The notes below the pieces were generated by a model. It was not told where the DNA came from. It saw only the letters and a list, made by a program, of their open reading frames with translations, and did no database searches. A stretch of 64,000 nt of DNA, taken from an uncultured Faecalibacterium sp. GTDB taxonomy: Bacteria; Bacillota; Clostridia; Oscillospirales; Ruminococcaceae. Positions 35,912-43,851 of this stretch are shown here, piece after piece. Every line of letters starts with the position of its first letter. Position 1 is the first letter of the stretch. Location: NCBI GenBank assembly GCA_934533135.1, contig CAKTBG010000007.1, positions 1 through 64,000 on the forward strand. The letters run 5' to 3'. The translations under genes were made by a program, and so were the position numbers.

Positions 35912-38900
35912 GGCTCTTCCTCCTCTGTTTCTTCGGGTTCAAAGGGCTTGGCAGGGGCATCCAGTGCCCGCTCGCCGATGCCGGTCTCGTGGCAGCAGAT
36001 GAAGCCGTAATCGCACCATTGGCAGGGGCTTCGCCCCGTCACCAGCGGTGCGGCGGCGATCTGCCCGCCGTAAAGCTGTTCGCCCATCTGGGTCACGAGG
36101 TCGTCCAGATGCAGCTCGATCCGGTTCAGTTTGGCAATGTCCGCCCGCTTGTCCTTCTGGTAAGGGCTGGGGGTGCCGTTCCGGAACGAAAACGGCAGAT
36201 ACCGGCCGGTCTCGTCCGCATCCATGGCATCAAAGACCCGGGGTTCGTCCACCACCAGTCCGTCGATCTTGTATTCCACGCTCCGGGCGGCTTTGTTCCG
36301 GGTGGTCGTTTCCGGGGCGGGGTCGGCCAGCAGGTAGAGCACGCCCGCCGGCTCTGCGCCGGTAAAGCGTCCGCTGGGGTCCCGGGTCAGGCTGAACAGA
36401 TACAGCAGCATCTGGCAGTCGAGGCCGCAGTAGACTTCTTTCAGATCCAGCTTTTTGGAGCCGGTCTTGTAGTCCACCACCCGCACCCAGCGGGTGCCGT
36501 CGGCTTCCACCCACTGGTCGGCGCGGTCCACGGTGCCGATCAGCTGGACGGTCCGTCCGTCCGACAGGCGGTACACCTGTGCGGGCACGGCATCCGCGCC
36601 GCCGCCGATCTTCAGCTCGCAGGCCACCGGGCGGAAGCTGCTCTGCCGCTGCTCATCTCGCAGGTAGCACAGCAGGCTGGTCATGCTCTTTTTCAGTCGG
36701 GAGAGCAGATAGGCAAAGCGCGCCGTGTCCTCGGGCAGATAGCGTTTGGCGTATTCGTCCACCAGCATCGCCGCCAACGCTGCAACGGCTTCGTCGTCCA
36801 ATTCAGTAAAGGGTTCCATCCACCGGGCGCAGGGGTTGTCCGGGCCCGGATCCGGGTCCAGAGCCATCTGGAGCACCCAGTGCATCAGGGTGCCGCTCTG
36901 ATCCGCGCTCAGCTCCGCCCGTCGGCGGGGGCGCAGCCCCAGCACATACTGCAAAAAGTACCCATACCGGCAGGTATAGTATTTTTCCAGCTGGCTGGGC
37001 GAAATGCGGAGCCGCCGCCCCAGCAGGCTTTCCAGCGCGTCGAGGTCGCGAATCTGCCGGGGCGGTGCCTCTGCCATCCGGCGCAGCAGGGCAAGCCCTG
37101 CGGGTTCCGCCTCGTCCGGCGTGCGCAGAGCCTCGGTCAGGCTGGCGCGCTCGGTGTCGGTCAGGGGCCAGCCGCCGCCCAGACAGTCCAGCCCGTCGGC
37201 AGGCGTGGCCGCAAGGTCGGCCAGCTCCAGCACCGGCGGCTGCGGATCCAGCGCATCCACGATGGGCTCCAGCGCAGCGCAGAGGGTCAGACCCGCGCCC
37301 TTGGGCCAGCTCATCCACAGCCCCTTGGCCGGGGCGGTAAGAGCCTTGTAGAAGCAGACCTGTTCGCGGATGATCCGGTTTTCAAAGCAGTCCGGCAGGT
37401 CGATCGCGTTGGCCATCAGTGCATCCCGGTCGGCGTGGGTCAGCAGGCCACTCTCGCCGGGTGCCGTCGGGAACTCGCCCTCGGCCAGCCCCAGCACAAA
37501 GACGTGATCCGGCTCGTCCAGCCGCATCTTGCCCGCGCTGGCAAGGACGACGGCGTCCAGCGTCTGGGGGATATGCCCCAGATCGGAGGAGCGGAGCAGC
37601 AGACCGAACAGATCCTCGTACTCCGGCACGGTCACGGTCTCGCTGCCCAGCAGCCGAGCCATCTCATCCAGCAGCCCCATGACGACGTTCCACTCCCGGG
37701 CGGCTTCCTCCGCCGCCGGGATGCCCCGCTCGGCGCGGATGGCTTCGACCTGCCGCGCCTGCTGTTCCTCTGCACCCAGCTTTTTCAGGCAGAAGTAGAC
37801 CGCCCGGCTGATCTGCTCGGCATTCGCGCCCCGCACCTTGCTACGCAGTGCATCCACCGCTTCGATCAGCAATGCCCGGGCATCCTCCGCATCCTTCTGG
37901 TTTTGGAGATCCTCTTCCGTCAGTTCCCGCCCGCCGAATCCCTGCGGACTTTTTGCAAAGGGTTCGCGCCATGCCGCCGCGCTGGGCGACCATGTGTAGG
38001 CGTAATTCTCGAGAGCGCAGACCTGCGCCTCGGACAAGGCGCAGAGCCCGGTCTTGGCGAGAGCGGTCAGCGGTTCGGTCATCTCCGCGCCCCGCGCCAG
38101 AGCCAGCAGTGCCTTGACTGCTGCTGCCGGTGCGCTGAACTCGGACGTGGTCGCCTCGTCGCAATACAGTGGGATCCCCGCCATCCGGAACTCGTACCGC
38201 ACGGCGGCGCGGTATTGGGCGATGTCGCGGCAGACCACCGCGATCTTTCCGCAGCGGACCCCCTGCCGCATCAGACGCCGGATGGCACCGGCGGCGGCGC
38301 GGGCTTCCTCTTCCCGGCTGGGGGCGGCAAACAGCCGCACTTCGGCGGCGGGTGCATCCAGCGGCGGGCAGCTGCCGGTCTCCAGAATTTCGGTCAGTGC
38401 CGCCAGTCCGGGAGCCTCTTTGTGCCGGACATCCCGGCGCAGGAGCATCGGCGCGGCGACCTCGGCTCCGTTTTTCCGCGCCAGCTGCCGCAGCTGGGCG
38501 GCGACCTGCTTTGCCCCCGAGAAAAGGCTCAGATCCCCCGGCGTCAGGGGGGTGCCGTCGTCGCACAGAGCCACGGTGACCGTCGGCAGAGCCGCCAGCA
38601 TCGCCCCCATGAGACGTTTTTTGGGCGCATTGAAGGTGTCGAACTCGTCGATGAACACCTCCCGCTCCTGCAGAAAGGGGGGCAGTGCGCCCCGGGCAAG
38701 GGCATCTTCCAACCGGATCGCCGCCAGTTCCAGCCGGTCGGCCGGATCCATGCCGGTGCGGGCCAGCAGGGTCTCGTAGCCTTGGAAGATCAACGCCAGC
38801 TCCGCCAGTTTGCCGCTTTCGGCTCCGCAGTTCTGGGCGAGGGCGGCCAGCTGCCCGCCCGACAGCCCCGCGCTCTTCAGTTCGTCGATGGTCTCGGACG

Positions 38901-39255
38901 CCATCTGGCAGAACGCCGCGCTCCGGCGGTGGCGGTAGTAGTAGTGTACATGATCCTGCAGCTCTTCCAGCGCGCGCCGCACCAGCACCGCCCGCCCCGC
39001 GTCGGTCAGGGTCTGCACCGCCGCGCCGCCCTCGGTGGAGAGAATCTTTTCGGCCAGACTCGTAAACGAAAAGCTCTCCACCCTGCCAGACAGCGCGTCG
39101 CCCAGCTCCCGGTAGATGCGGGCTTCCGTCGCCGAGGTGAACTGCTCCGGCACCAGCAGGATGCTGCGCCGGCCAGCCTTGGCCCGCGCCTTGATCTGCG
39201 CATACAGCAGCGTCGTCTTGCCGCTGCCCGAGCCTCCTAAAACCAGTTTGAGCAT
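35908..39255 (-). CDS. addB: ATP-dependent helicase/nuclease subunit AddB
   Basis: Second AddAB subunit, 1115 residues from ATG 39255, which has GGGAGGG upstream. MLKLVLGGSGSGKTTLLYAQ carries the only Walker A; the rest of the helicase-like core is inactive, as expected in AddB, and serves Chi recognition in characterised homologues. The C-terminal nuclease domain has VVDYKTGSKKLD. Cysteines in YYTCRYGYFLQYVLG and SPCQWCDYGFICC form the 4Fe-4S cluster that staples the nuclease domain. An in-frame start further upstream lies past the promoter and is rejected. Divergent from ruvX. Confidence 0.96.
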   Translation of the reverse strand: MLKLVLGGSGSGKTTLLYAQIKARAKAGRRSILLVPEQFTSATEARIYRELGDALSGRVESFSFTSLAEKILSTEGGAAVQTLTDAGRAVLVRRALEELQDHVHYYYRHRRSAAFCQMASETIDELKSAGLSGGQLAALAQNCGAESGKLAELALIFQGYETLLARTGMDPADRLELAAIRLEDALARGALPPFLQEREVFIDEFDTFNAPKKRLMGAMLAALPTVTVALCDDGTPLTPGDLSLFSGAKQVAAQLRQLARKNGAEVAAPMLLRRDVRHKEAPGLAALTEILETGSCPPLDAPAAEVRLFAAPSREEEARAAAGAIRRLMRQGVRCGKIAVVCRDIAQYRAAVRYEFRMAGIPLYCDEATTSEFSAPAAAVKALLALARGAEMTEPLTALAKTGLCALSEAQVCALENYAYTWSPSAAAWREPFAKSPQGFGGRELTEEDLQNQKDAEDARALLIEAVDALRSKVRGANAEQISRAVYFCLKKLGAEEQQARQVEAIRAERGIPAAEEAAREWNVVMGLLDEMARLLGSETVTVPEYEDLFGLLLRSSDLGHIPQTLDAVVLASAGKMRLDEPDHVFVLGLAEGEFPTAPGESGLLTHADRDALMANAIDLPDCFENRIIREQVCFYKALTAPAKGLWMSWPKGAGLTLCAALEPIVDALDPQPPVLELADLAATPADGLDCLGGGWPLTDTERASLTEALRTPDEAEPAGLALLRRMAEAPPRQIRDLDALESLLGRRLRISPSQLEKYYTCRYGYFLQYVLGLRPRRRAELSADQSGTLMHWVLQMALDPDPGPDNPCARWMEPFTELDDEAVAALAAMLVDEYAKRYLPEDTARFAYLLSRLKKSMTSLLCYLRDEQRQSSFRPVACELKIGGGADAVPAQVYRLSDGRTVQLIGTVDRADQWVEADGTRWVRVVDYKTGSKKLDLKEVYCGLDCQMLLYLFSLTRDPSGRFTGAEPAGVLYLLADPAPETTTRNKAARSVEYKIDGLVVDEPRVFDAMDADETGRYLPFSFRNGTPSPYQKDKRADIAKLNRIELHLDDLVTQMGEQLYGGQIAAAPLVTGRSPCQWCDYGFICCHETGIGERALDAPAKPFEPEETEEEEP

Positions 39256-39289
39256 ACGCGCCCTCCCCCTTGCGAAAAAATCTGTGTTC

Positions 39290-39298
39290 ATTGTACCA
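39290..39298 (-). promoter_or_regulatory. Extended -10 promoter of addB-addA
   Basis: Minus-strand TGG followed by TACAAT (39290-39295); no good -35. It overlaps the region of the divergent ruvX promoter. Confidence 0.5.
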
Positions 39299-39303
39299 CA
39301 AAA

Positions 39304-39332
39304 TTGCAAGAACTTCTATTCTGTGGTAGACT
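39304..39332 (+). promoter_or_regulatory. ruvX promoter
   Basis: TTGCAA (39304-39309), 17 bases, TAGACT (39327-39332) preceded by TGG (extended -10). Confidence 0.65.
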
Positions 39333-39364
39333 GAGAAAAACCATCTGCACAGAAAGGACATTGC

Positions 39365-39796
39365 ATGAAAATCTTAGCAGTCGATTACGGCGACAGCCGC
39401 ACGGGGCTGGCCGTCTGCGATCCGGGCGAAGTGCTGACCACGGCCATCACGCCCCAGATCACCGAAAAAGTCATGCGGAAGGTCGCCGCCAAAGTCTGCG
39501 AGGTCGCCGCCGCCAACCGCGCCGAGCTGATCGTGTTCGGCCTGCCCCTCAACATGGACGGCACCGAGGGCGAACGCGCCCGCAAGAGCCGGAAACTGGC
39601 CGGCATCGTCGAACACTGGAGCAAGCTGCCCGTCCGGATGTGGGACGAGCGGCAGACCACCATCGAGGCCGCCGGGCTTCTGGACGAGACCGGCACGTTC
39701 GGCAAACGCCGCAAGGACATCCTCGACTCCATGAGCGCGACGATCATCCTTGAGGATTACCTCGCATGGCGGAAAGAGCACCCCGGCGAAATTTAA
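39365..39796 (+). CDS. ruvX: Holliday junction resolvase-like / pre-16S rRNA nuclease YqgF
   Basis: RNase H-fold nuclease of the YqgF/RuvX family, 143 residues. MKILAVDYGDSRTGLAVCDP carries the first catalytic Asp and strand; IVFGLPLNMDGTEGE and MWDERQTTIEAAGLL are the other signatures, and the final DSMSATIILEDYL supplies the last acid. In E. coli it acts in 16S rRNA 5' maturation. ATG 39365 has AAAGGAC upstream. In Bacillus it is followed by a DUF1292 gene; here one lies about 1.2 kb downstream on the same strand, with an oppositely oriented cyclophilin gene in between. Confidence 0.95.
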   Translation: MKILAVDYGDSRTGLAVCDPGEVLTTAITPQITEKVMRKVAAKVCEVAAANRAELIVFGLPLNMDGTEGERARKSRKLAGIVEHWSKLPVRMWDERQTTIEAAGLLDETGTFGKRRKDILDSMSATIILEDYLAWRKEHPGEI

Positions 39797-39802
39797 TTTT
39801 TT

Positions 39803-39960
39803 GCCCTCTCAGTCTCACTTCGCTCGACAGCTTGTCCTCCCTCTGTCGCGTTGCGACATCTCCCTCCGGCCGGAGGGAGTCTGTCAAAGGGAGAGCCAAG
39901 AAACGTTCTTGCCTCTCACTTCGGGAGAGGTGGCATGGCGCAAGCCGTGACGGAGAGGTT
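39803..39960. repeat. Intergenic palindromic repeat copy
   Basis: GCCCTCTCAG, TCACTTCGCTCGA hairpin, GTCGCGTTGCGAC hairpin, CTCCGGCCGGAG palindrome, GGGAGAGCCAAGAAACGTTCTTGCC linker, CTCACTTCGGGAGAG and CGGAGAGG. It lies after ruvX. Confidence 0.88.
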
Positions 39961-39967
39961 TTTTCAG

Positions 39968-40007
39968 CAAAACAAAAACGGACGGTTTCCCGTCCGTTTT
40001 TGTTTTG
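39968..40007. terminator. Bidirectional terminator between ruvX and the cyclophilin gene
   Basis: An 18-bp stem starting CAAAACAAAAACGGACGG (39968-39985) pairs with CCGTCCGTTTTTGTTTTG (39990-40007). A/T-rich feet on both sides suit both converging transcripts. Confidence 0.9.
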
Positions 40008-40013
40008 CGTTTT

Positions 40014-40754
40014 TTACTGGTACGTCGAGATGGTCACACTGTTGATGGTGATGGTTTCGGTCGGCTTCTGCGCTTCGTCCACAGCCGCCTGCCCGATGGC
40101 ATCCACGACCTCCATCCCCTCGTACACCTGCCCGAACACGGTGTCGGTGTAGTCGAGATAGGGTGCGCCGCCCGCCGTCTGGTAGGCTTGGACGACCTCG
40201 GCCCGGTATCCGGCGTTGTTCATCTGATCCACCAGTTCCTGCGTGACGGAATCGCCGCCCGGCAGGGTATCCATCACATAAAAGACGCTGGCCATCTGGC
40301 CGGAGGCATCCGGTGCAGCGCAAAGCGCACCGGAATAGTGGTGGAGCTGATCGGTGGCTTCCGCCGGGTAGCGGCTGCCGTTCCAGAGGGTCGTGCCCTT
40401 GCCGTCCGCCCCCTGCCCGGCCTCGATGAGGAAGTTCTTCTCCGCCCGGGTGATGGTCAGGCCGTTGTAATACCCGGCCTGCGCCAGCCCGATGAAGTTG
40501 TCGCAGGCCTGCGGTGCCTGCTGCGGAAAGAGCACGGCTTTGAAGACCCCGGCCGAGGTGTCGAACACCGCGATGGTGTCGCCTGCCGCCGGGTGTGCAA
40601 ACTGCAGCTCGGCAGACTCCACCGCCGGGCGGGAGACGGCCTGCACCTTGCTGCCGCTGCCCTGATTGGTAAAGACGCTGCACCCGGCCAGCACAGCAAA
40701 ACAAGCCGCCGCCAGTGCTGCGGCAAGCGTCCTGCGCCAAAAAGTTGTCTGCAT
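40014..40754 (-). CDS. Cyclophilin-type peptidyl-prolyl isomerase lipoprotein
   Basis: A 246-residue secreted lipoprotein. ATG 40754 begins MQTTFWRRTLAAALAAAC with a lipobox around FAVLAGC (Cys about 24), so it should be lipid-anchored on the outer face of the membrane. The cyclophilin domain covers about 55-240: DTIAVFDTSAGVFKAVLF, APQACDNFIGLAQAGYYNG, the catalytic-region Arg in ITRAEKNFLIEAG, and FGQVYEGMEVVDAIG. The usual FxxQGG is changed to FLIEAG, so activity may be low. RBS CAAGGGGG lies upstream. The long N-terminal extension of the frame has no support. Confidence 0.87.
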   Translation of the reverse strand: MQTTFWRRTLAAALAAACFAVLAGCSVFTNQGSGSKVQAVSRPAVESAELQFAHPAAGDTIAVFDTSAGVFKAVLFPQQAPQACDNFIGLAQAGYYNGLTITRAEKNFLIEAGQGADGKGTTLWNGSRYPAEATDQLHHYSGALCAAPDASGQMASVFYVMDTLPGGDSVTQELVDQMNNAGYRAEVVQAYQTAGGAPYLDYTDTVFGQVYEGMEVVDAIGQAAVDEAQKPTETITINSVTISTYQ

Positions 40755-40819
40755 AATACGGCCCCCTTGTTCATATCCTGATAATGCCCCGCGGCCGCTC
40801 AGGTTGATACACGAAGATA

Positions 40820-40828
40820 AGTATACCA
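40820..40828 (-). promoter_or_regulatory. Extended -10 promoter of the cyclophilin gene
   Basis: Minus-strand TGG then TATACT (40820-40825); -35 match weak. About 65 bases before the ATG. Confidence 0.5.
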
Positions 40829-40896
40829 TATCCGGGAGCGTCTGGCGAGAGGAAAATGCGTGAAAAATCTTCTTCCATTTCTGGCGAAAAAGCATC

Positions 40897-40925
40897 TTGA
40901 CGAGCGGGCAAAAAAACGCTACACT
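40897..40925 (+). promoter_or_regulatory. Promoter of the DUF1292 gene
   Basis: TTGACG (40897-40902), 17-base spacer, TACACT (40920-40925). Confidence 0.75.
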
Positions 40926-41010
40926 ATAAGCACAACAGGCGGCCTACAAAAGCCGCTCCACAAAAAGTTCGCATTCTATCCATTTATCATAAAATCAGGA
41001 GAACCAACTT

Positions 41011-41331
41011 ATGGCAGAAGAGATCAAGAACCCGAATGCCGAATCCGAAGAGGAATATCAGCCCGATCTGATGACCCTTGAGGACGAGAACGGCAACGAA
41101 GTCACCTTTGAGGTGATCGACGCACTGGACCATAAGGGCGTGCATTATCTGGCCGTCGTGGAATACGCCGAGAACGAGGATGACGTGGACGAGGACGCAC
41201 AGCTGGTCATCCTGAGCGTCGGCGAGGACGACGAAGGCGAATATCTGGACGTCGTGGAAGACGATGAGACCCTGCTGGAAGTCAGCAAGCTGTTCGAGAA
41301 GCGTCTGAGCGACCAGTTTGAGATCGAGTAA
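41011..41331 (+). CDS. DUF1292 acidic protein (YrzB-like)
   Basis: A 106-residue, very acidic cytosolic protein. PDLMTLEDENGNEVTFEVIDALDHKGVHYLAVV (in pieces about 18-50) is the DUF1292 core, ending LLEVSKLFEKRLSDQFE. Function is unknown; in Bacillus the homologue lies beside yrrK (ruvX). ATG 41011 has AGGAGAA upstream and its own promoter. Other family members are about 90-110 residues, so the length is normal. Confidence 0.9.
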   Translation: MAEEIKNPNAESEEEYQPDLMTLEDENGNEVTFEVIDALDHKGVHYLAVVEYAENEDDVDEDAQLVILSVGEDDEGEYLDVVEDDETLLEVSKLFEKRLSDQFEIE

Positions 41332-41402
41332 TTCAGCCTCGATGATTCCAGACAAATGATCCGGCAAAACTTCCTGCCCGGCTCGATTTGTTGCGGTTTA
41401 TA

Positions 41403-41576
41403 TGATCCTACTAATCATTCAACGGGAGCCCGGCGTTCGCCGGCCGATTGCAGACCTCCCCGCCGTGGGCTCGACCCCGGAGGTTCGATGAGGAAGCGTG
41501 ACACCGGAGACAGGGCACCCACCTGTCCGTAAGGGTAGGTTTGATTGACCGCAGACGACCGGGCGGGATCTTTTTA
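41403..41576 (+). ncRNA. Structured RNA, possibly 6S RNA (ssrS)
   Basis: A 441-base stretch (41332-41772) has no credible gene but holds a compact folded RNA. GATCC (41404-41408) and GCCCGG (41428-41433) pair with CCGGGC (41559-41564) and GGATC (41566-41570), making a closing stem interrupted by an internal bulge. Inside are CCGGC-GTTC-GCCGG, ACCTCC...GGAGGT and an ACCCACCT...AGGGTAGGT arm. A T run follows (41571-41575). Length (~165), one long rod and a central open region suit 6S RNA. I did not recognise a cobalamin, TPP, T-box, SRP or tmRNA signature. The hairpin assignment is seen; the 6S identity is inference. Confidence 0.5.
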
Positions 41577-41585
41577 TTGCATTGC

Positions 41586-41631
41586 ATCCACCGCTGGCCT
41601 TTTGCAGCAAGGCCGTGTGTGGATTTTTTTA
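41586..41631 (+). terminator. Strong terminator downstream of the structured RNA
   Basis: ATCCAC...TGGCCTT pairs with AAGGCC...GTGGAT (41586-41624), followed by eight T residues. Confidence 0.88.
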
Positions 41632-41632
41632 T

Positions 41633-41748
41633 ACCCTCTCAATCTCGCTGCCGCTCGCCAGCTCCCTCTTTGGGGGGAGCCCCTGGCAAGCCGGGCAGAT
41701 CTGAGCGTTATCCAGTAAGTACCGGGCCTTGCGGTCTGGATTTACGCC
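41633..41748. repeat. Partial palindromic repeat with nested element fragment
   Basis: ACCCTCTCAA, CTCGCTGCCGCTCGCCAG, CTCCCTCTTTGGGGGGAG, CTGGCAAGCCGGGCAG, then ACCGGGCCTTGCGGTCTGGAT shared with the composite copies at 18973 and 42393. The closing arm is absent and the next gene starts 24 bases later. Confidence 0.7.
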
Positions 41749-41772
41749 TTGGGAAAGGATGTGTATTGCGGC

Positions 41773-42393
41773 ATGAAATCCGAACACCTGATCGGGACGC
41801 TGATCCCGCGGTTCACCTACGACACGCCCACCACGCCGGGAAACGATTTTTACGCCCTCTGCGCTGGGCCGCACCCGCTGTGCATGATCTTTCTGCCCGG
41901 GTTCGATCATCCGGTCAGCCGGGAGTACATCACCCGCTACCTCAAGACTCTGCCCGCGCTGCGGGGCGTCCGGCTGGCGTGCGTGGTGCGCTCTTCGGCC
42001 AAGGACGTCGCCACAGCCACCCATGGGTCGGAGTTTCCCTTCCCGGTCATCTGCGATGGCCCGGGCGTGCTCTACGGCTATCTGGGCGTGGAGCAGACCA
42101 AGGGTCTGCTGAGCTGGAGCTTCGCGGCGCAAAAGATCTATAAGGCCGCCCGAGACGCCGGGTACCGGTACGACCGCACGTCGCCGCAGATCCTGCCCCT
42201 GACGCTGGTGGTCGGCCCGGAGGGGAAGATCCTCTTTACCCACGCAGGCCGGAGCCAGACCGACCTGCCCGAGGACTGCACGGCCATCTGCGAGATCGTC
42301 CGGGAAGTGGAAAAAGCCTCTTCCTCCGGCGACGGCTCCAACCCCCATTGCTCGGACGAGACGCTGACCCTGCCCGACCTGATGGATTGGTAG
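41773..42393 (+). CDS. Peroxiredoxin-fold protein lacking the peroxidatic Cys
   Basis: A 206-residue thioredoxin-fold protein of the AhpC/TSA kind: LIGTLIPRFTYDTP at the start, CMIFLPGFDHPVSREYITRY in the position of the peroxiredoxin PxxxTxxC helix, FPFPVICDGPGVLYGYLGV like the family's FPLLsD...a..yGv segment, and LPLTLVVGPEGKILFTHAG. The Cys of PxxxTxxC is Ser and the Thr is His, so classic peroxidase chemistry is not expected. The C-terminal 30 residues are not conserved-looking. ATG 41773 is preferred over TTG 41749; AAAGGA lies upstream. The stop TAG shares its G with the next repeat. Confidence 0.72.
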   Translation: MKSEHLIGTLIPRFTYDTPTTPGNDFYALCAGPHPLCMIFLPGFDHPVSREYITRYLKTLPALRGVRLACVVRSSAKDVATATHGSEFPFPVICDGPGVLYGYLGVEQTKGLLSWSFAAQKIYKAARDAGYRYDRTSPQILPLTLVVGPEGKILFTHAGRSQTDLPEDCTAICEIVREVEKASSSGDGSNPHCSDETLTLPDLMDW

Positions 42394-42646
42394 CCCTCTC
42401 AGGCAAAGCCTGACGGCTTTGCCAGCTCTCCCGAAGGGAGAGCCCTTGGCAGGCCGGTCAACTTTCTACCACAAACAAAAACAGCCGGGCCTTGCGGTCT
42501 GGATTCACAACATCGAAGATGTGAATCTAGGCAACAGGGCCCGGCATTTTGTGTTATCGAATACTTTGCTCAATTTGCATGAACTGCTCCGATATGCCAA
42601 TGGCTCTCCCTTCGGGAGAGCTGTCGCCGCAGGCGACTGAGAGGGC
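42393..42646. repeat. Composite palindromic repeat, best example of nested element
   Basis: Outer arms GCCCTCTC (42393-42400) and GAGAGGGC (42639-42646), with GGCAAAGCCTGACGGCTTTGCC and GTCGCCGCAGGCGAC end hairpins and two CTCTCCCTTCGGGAGAG-like hairpins. Between them, about 42455-42560 is a long inverted repeat: ACAAAA..GCCGGGCC..TGGATTCACA against TGTGAATCTA..GGGCCCGGC..TTTTGTGT. The inner element can also be read as a terminator-like hairpin. Confidence 0.9.
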
Positions 42647-42667
42647 ATGACGCTGACAAGGATGTTT

Positions 42668-42865
42668 TTACTCCTCGTCGGCAAACAGCCCCGGGATGCC
42701 GCAGAGTGCGGCAATGCCGACCAGTGTGAACACGATGCGGGACCAGATGGAACCGCTGCCGCCCAGAAGCCAGCCGACGAAATCAAACTGGAACAGGCCG
42801 ACCAAGCCCCAATTGATCCCGCCGACGATCATCAGAATGAGACAAATTTTATAAAACGTCTGCAC
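42668..42865 (-). CDS. DUF378 small membrane protein
   Basis: A 65-residue, two-helix membrane protein: QTFYKICLILMIVGGINWGLVGLFQFD (about 2-28) and IWSRIVFTLVGIAALCGIPGLF (about 39-60). The GGINWGLVG segment is the DUF378 signature. The start is GTG 42865, with GGAAGGAGGGG just upstream; the longer frame reads into the ispE region and is rejected. Function is unknown. Confidence 0.88.
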   Translation of the reverse strand: MQTFYKICLILMIVGGINWGLVGLFQFDFVGWLLGGSGSIWSRIVFTLVGIAALCGIPGLFADEE

Positions 42866-42930
42866 AAAAAGCCCCTCCTTCCTTTGGGGATAGTCTATCC
42901 CGTGGGAAGGAGGGTTATTCTCTCCTGCAA

Positions 42931-43818
42931 TCAGAAAGAGCGCGGTTCGATCACCCGGGCGCCGCCCCGGTCGGGCTGCGCCACATAGACCTGCGGCCAA
43001 CGGGCTTGGACTGCCGCAGCTGCGGTGCGGGCAGAGGCTTCGTCGGCAAAGATGCCGAACACCGCCGCGCCGCTGCCGGTCATCAGGGCGGTGATGGCTC
43101 CCTGCTCCTGCAGTGCGGTCTTGATGGCTTCGTTGTCCCGGGCACCGCTGCACTCTTCCAGTGCGTTGCCCGCAGCGGCGCAGACCCCGGCCAGATCTTC
43201 GGCACGGATGGCCGCCTCCTGCGCTTCACAGTCCGGATGCGTGGAGCTGCCGACCCGATCGTAGGCGGCGAAGGCTTCGGGGGTCGAAACGCCGTAATCC
43301 GGCATGACCACCGTAAACCAGCAGTCGGGCACCGGGGGCAGGGCTTTGATCACATCGCCCACCCCCTGCACCCGGCAGGTGCCGCCCATCAGGGCAAAGG
43401 GAACGTCTGCGCCGATCTTCGCGCCCAGTGCGCAGAGCTCGCTCATGGAGAGCTTTGCACCGTAAAGGGCATTCAGACCCACGAGGACGGCAGCGGCATC
43501 GGCACTGCCTCCGGCCATGCCCGCCCGTACCGGAACGTTCTTTTCGATCGTGATCTCCACGCCCGCCAGCAATCCGGTATACCGGAAGAACGCGACCGCC
43601 GCTTTGATGGCGGTGTTGCTGTCGTTGGCGGCCACCGGGCTGCCGGGCAGCGACAGGCTCAGGCCGCTGCTCCGGCGCAGGATGACCCGCTCATACAGCG
43701 AGATGGCCTGCATGGTCATGTCGAGGTTGTGGTAACCGTTGGGCAGAAGCCCCACCACGTCCAATGCCAGATTCAGCTTGGCGGGTGCCAGCACGGTCAC
43801 ACGGTTCAGTTTTGCCAT
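42931..43818 (-). CDS. ispE: 4-diphosphocytidyl-2-C-methyl-D-erythritol kinase
   Basis: GHMP kinase of the MEP isoprenoid pathway. The 295-residue protein has VLAPAKLNLALDVVG at the start, PVRAGMAGGSADAAAVL (about 90-106) as the ATP-binding loop, and MTGSGAAVFGIFAD near the C-terminus. ATG 43818 has GGAGGGAA upstream. It follows the aminotransferase gene by about 33 bases on the same strand and may share its transcript. Confidence 0.96.
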   Translation of the reverse strand: MAKLNRVTVLAPAKLNLALDVVGLLPNGYHNLDMTMQAISLYERVILRRSSGLSLSLPGSPVAANDSNTAIKAAVAFFRYTGLLAGVEITIEKNVPVRAGMAGGSADAAAVLVGLNALYGAKLSMSELCALGAKIGADVPFALMGGTCRVQGVGDVIKALPPVPDCWFTVVMPDYGVSTPEAFAAYDRVGSSTHPDCEAQEAAIRAEDLAGVCAAAGNALEECSGARDNEAIKTALQEQGAITALMTGSGAAVFGIFADEASARTAAAAVQARWPQVYVAQPDRGGARVIEPRSF

Positions 43819-43851
43819 CGGGAAGTTCCCTCCTCTTTTCCTTGTTCGGGC

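Noticed and set aside
41403-41576. Cobalamin riboswitch for the structured RNA
   Set aside because: CCGGAGACAGG resembles the end of a B12 aptamer, but the GCCACTG core is absent and the next gene is not B12-related.
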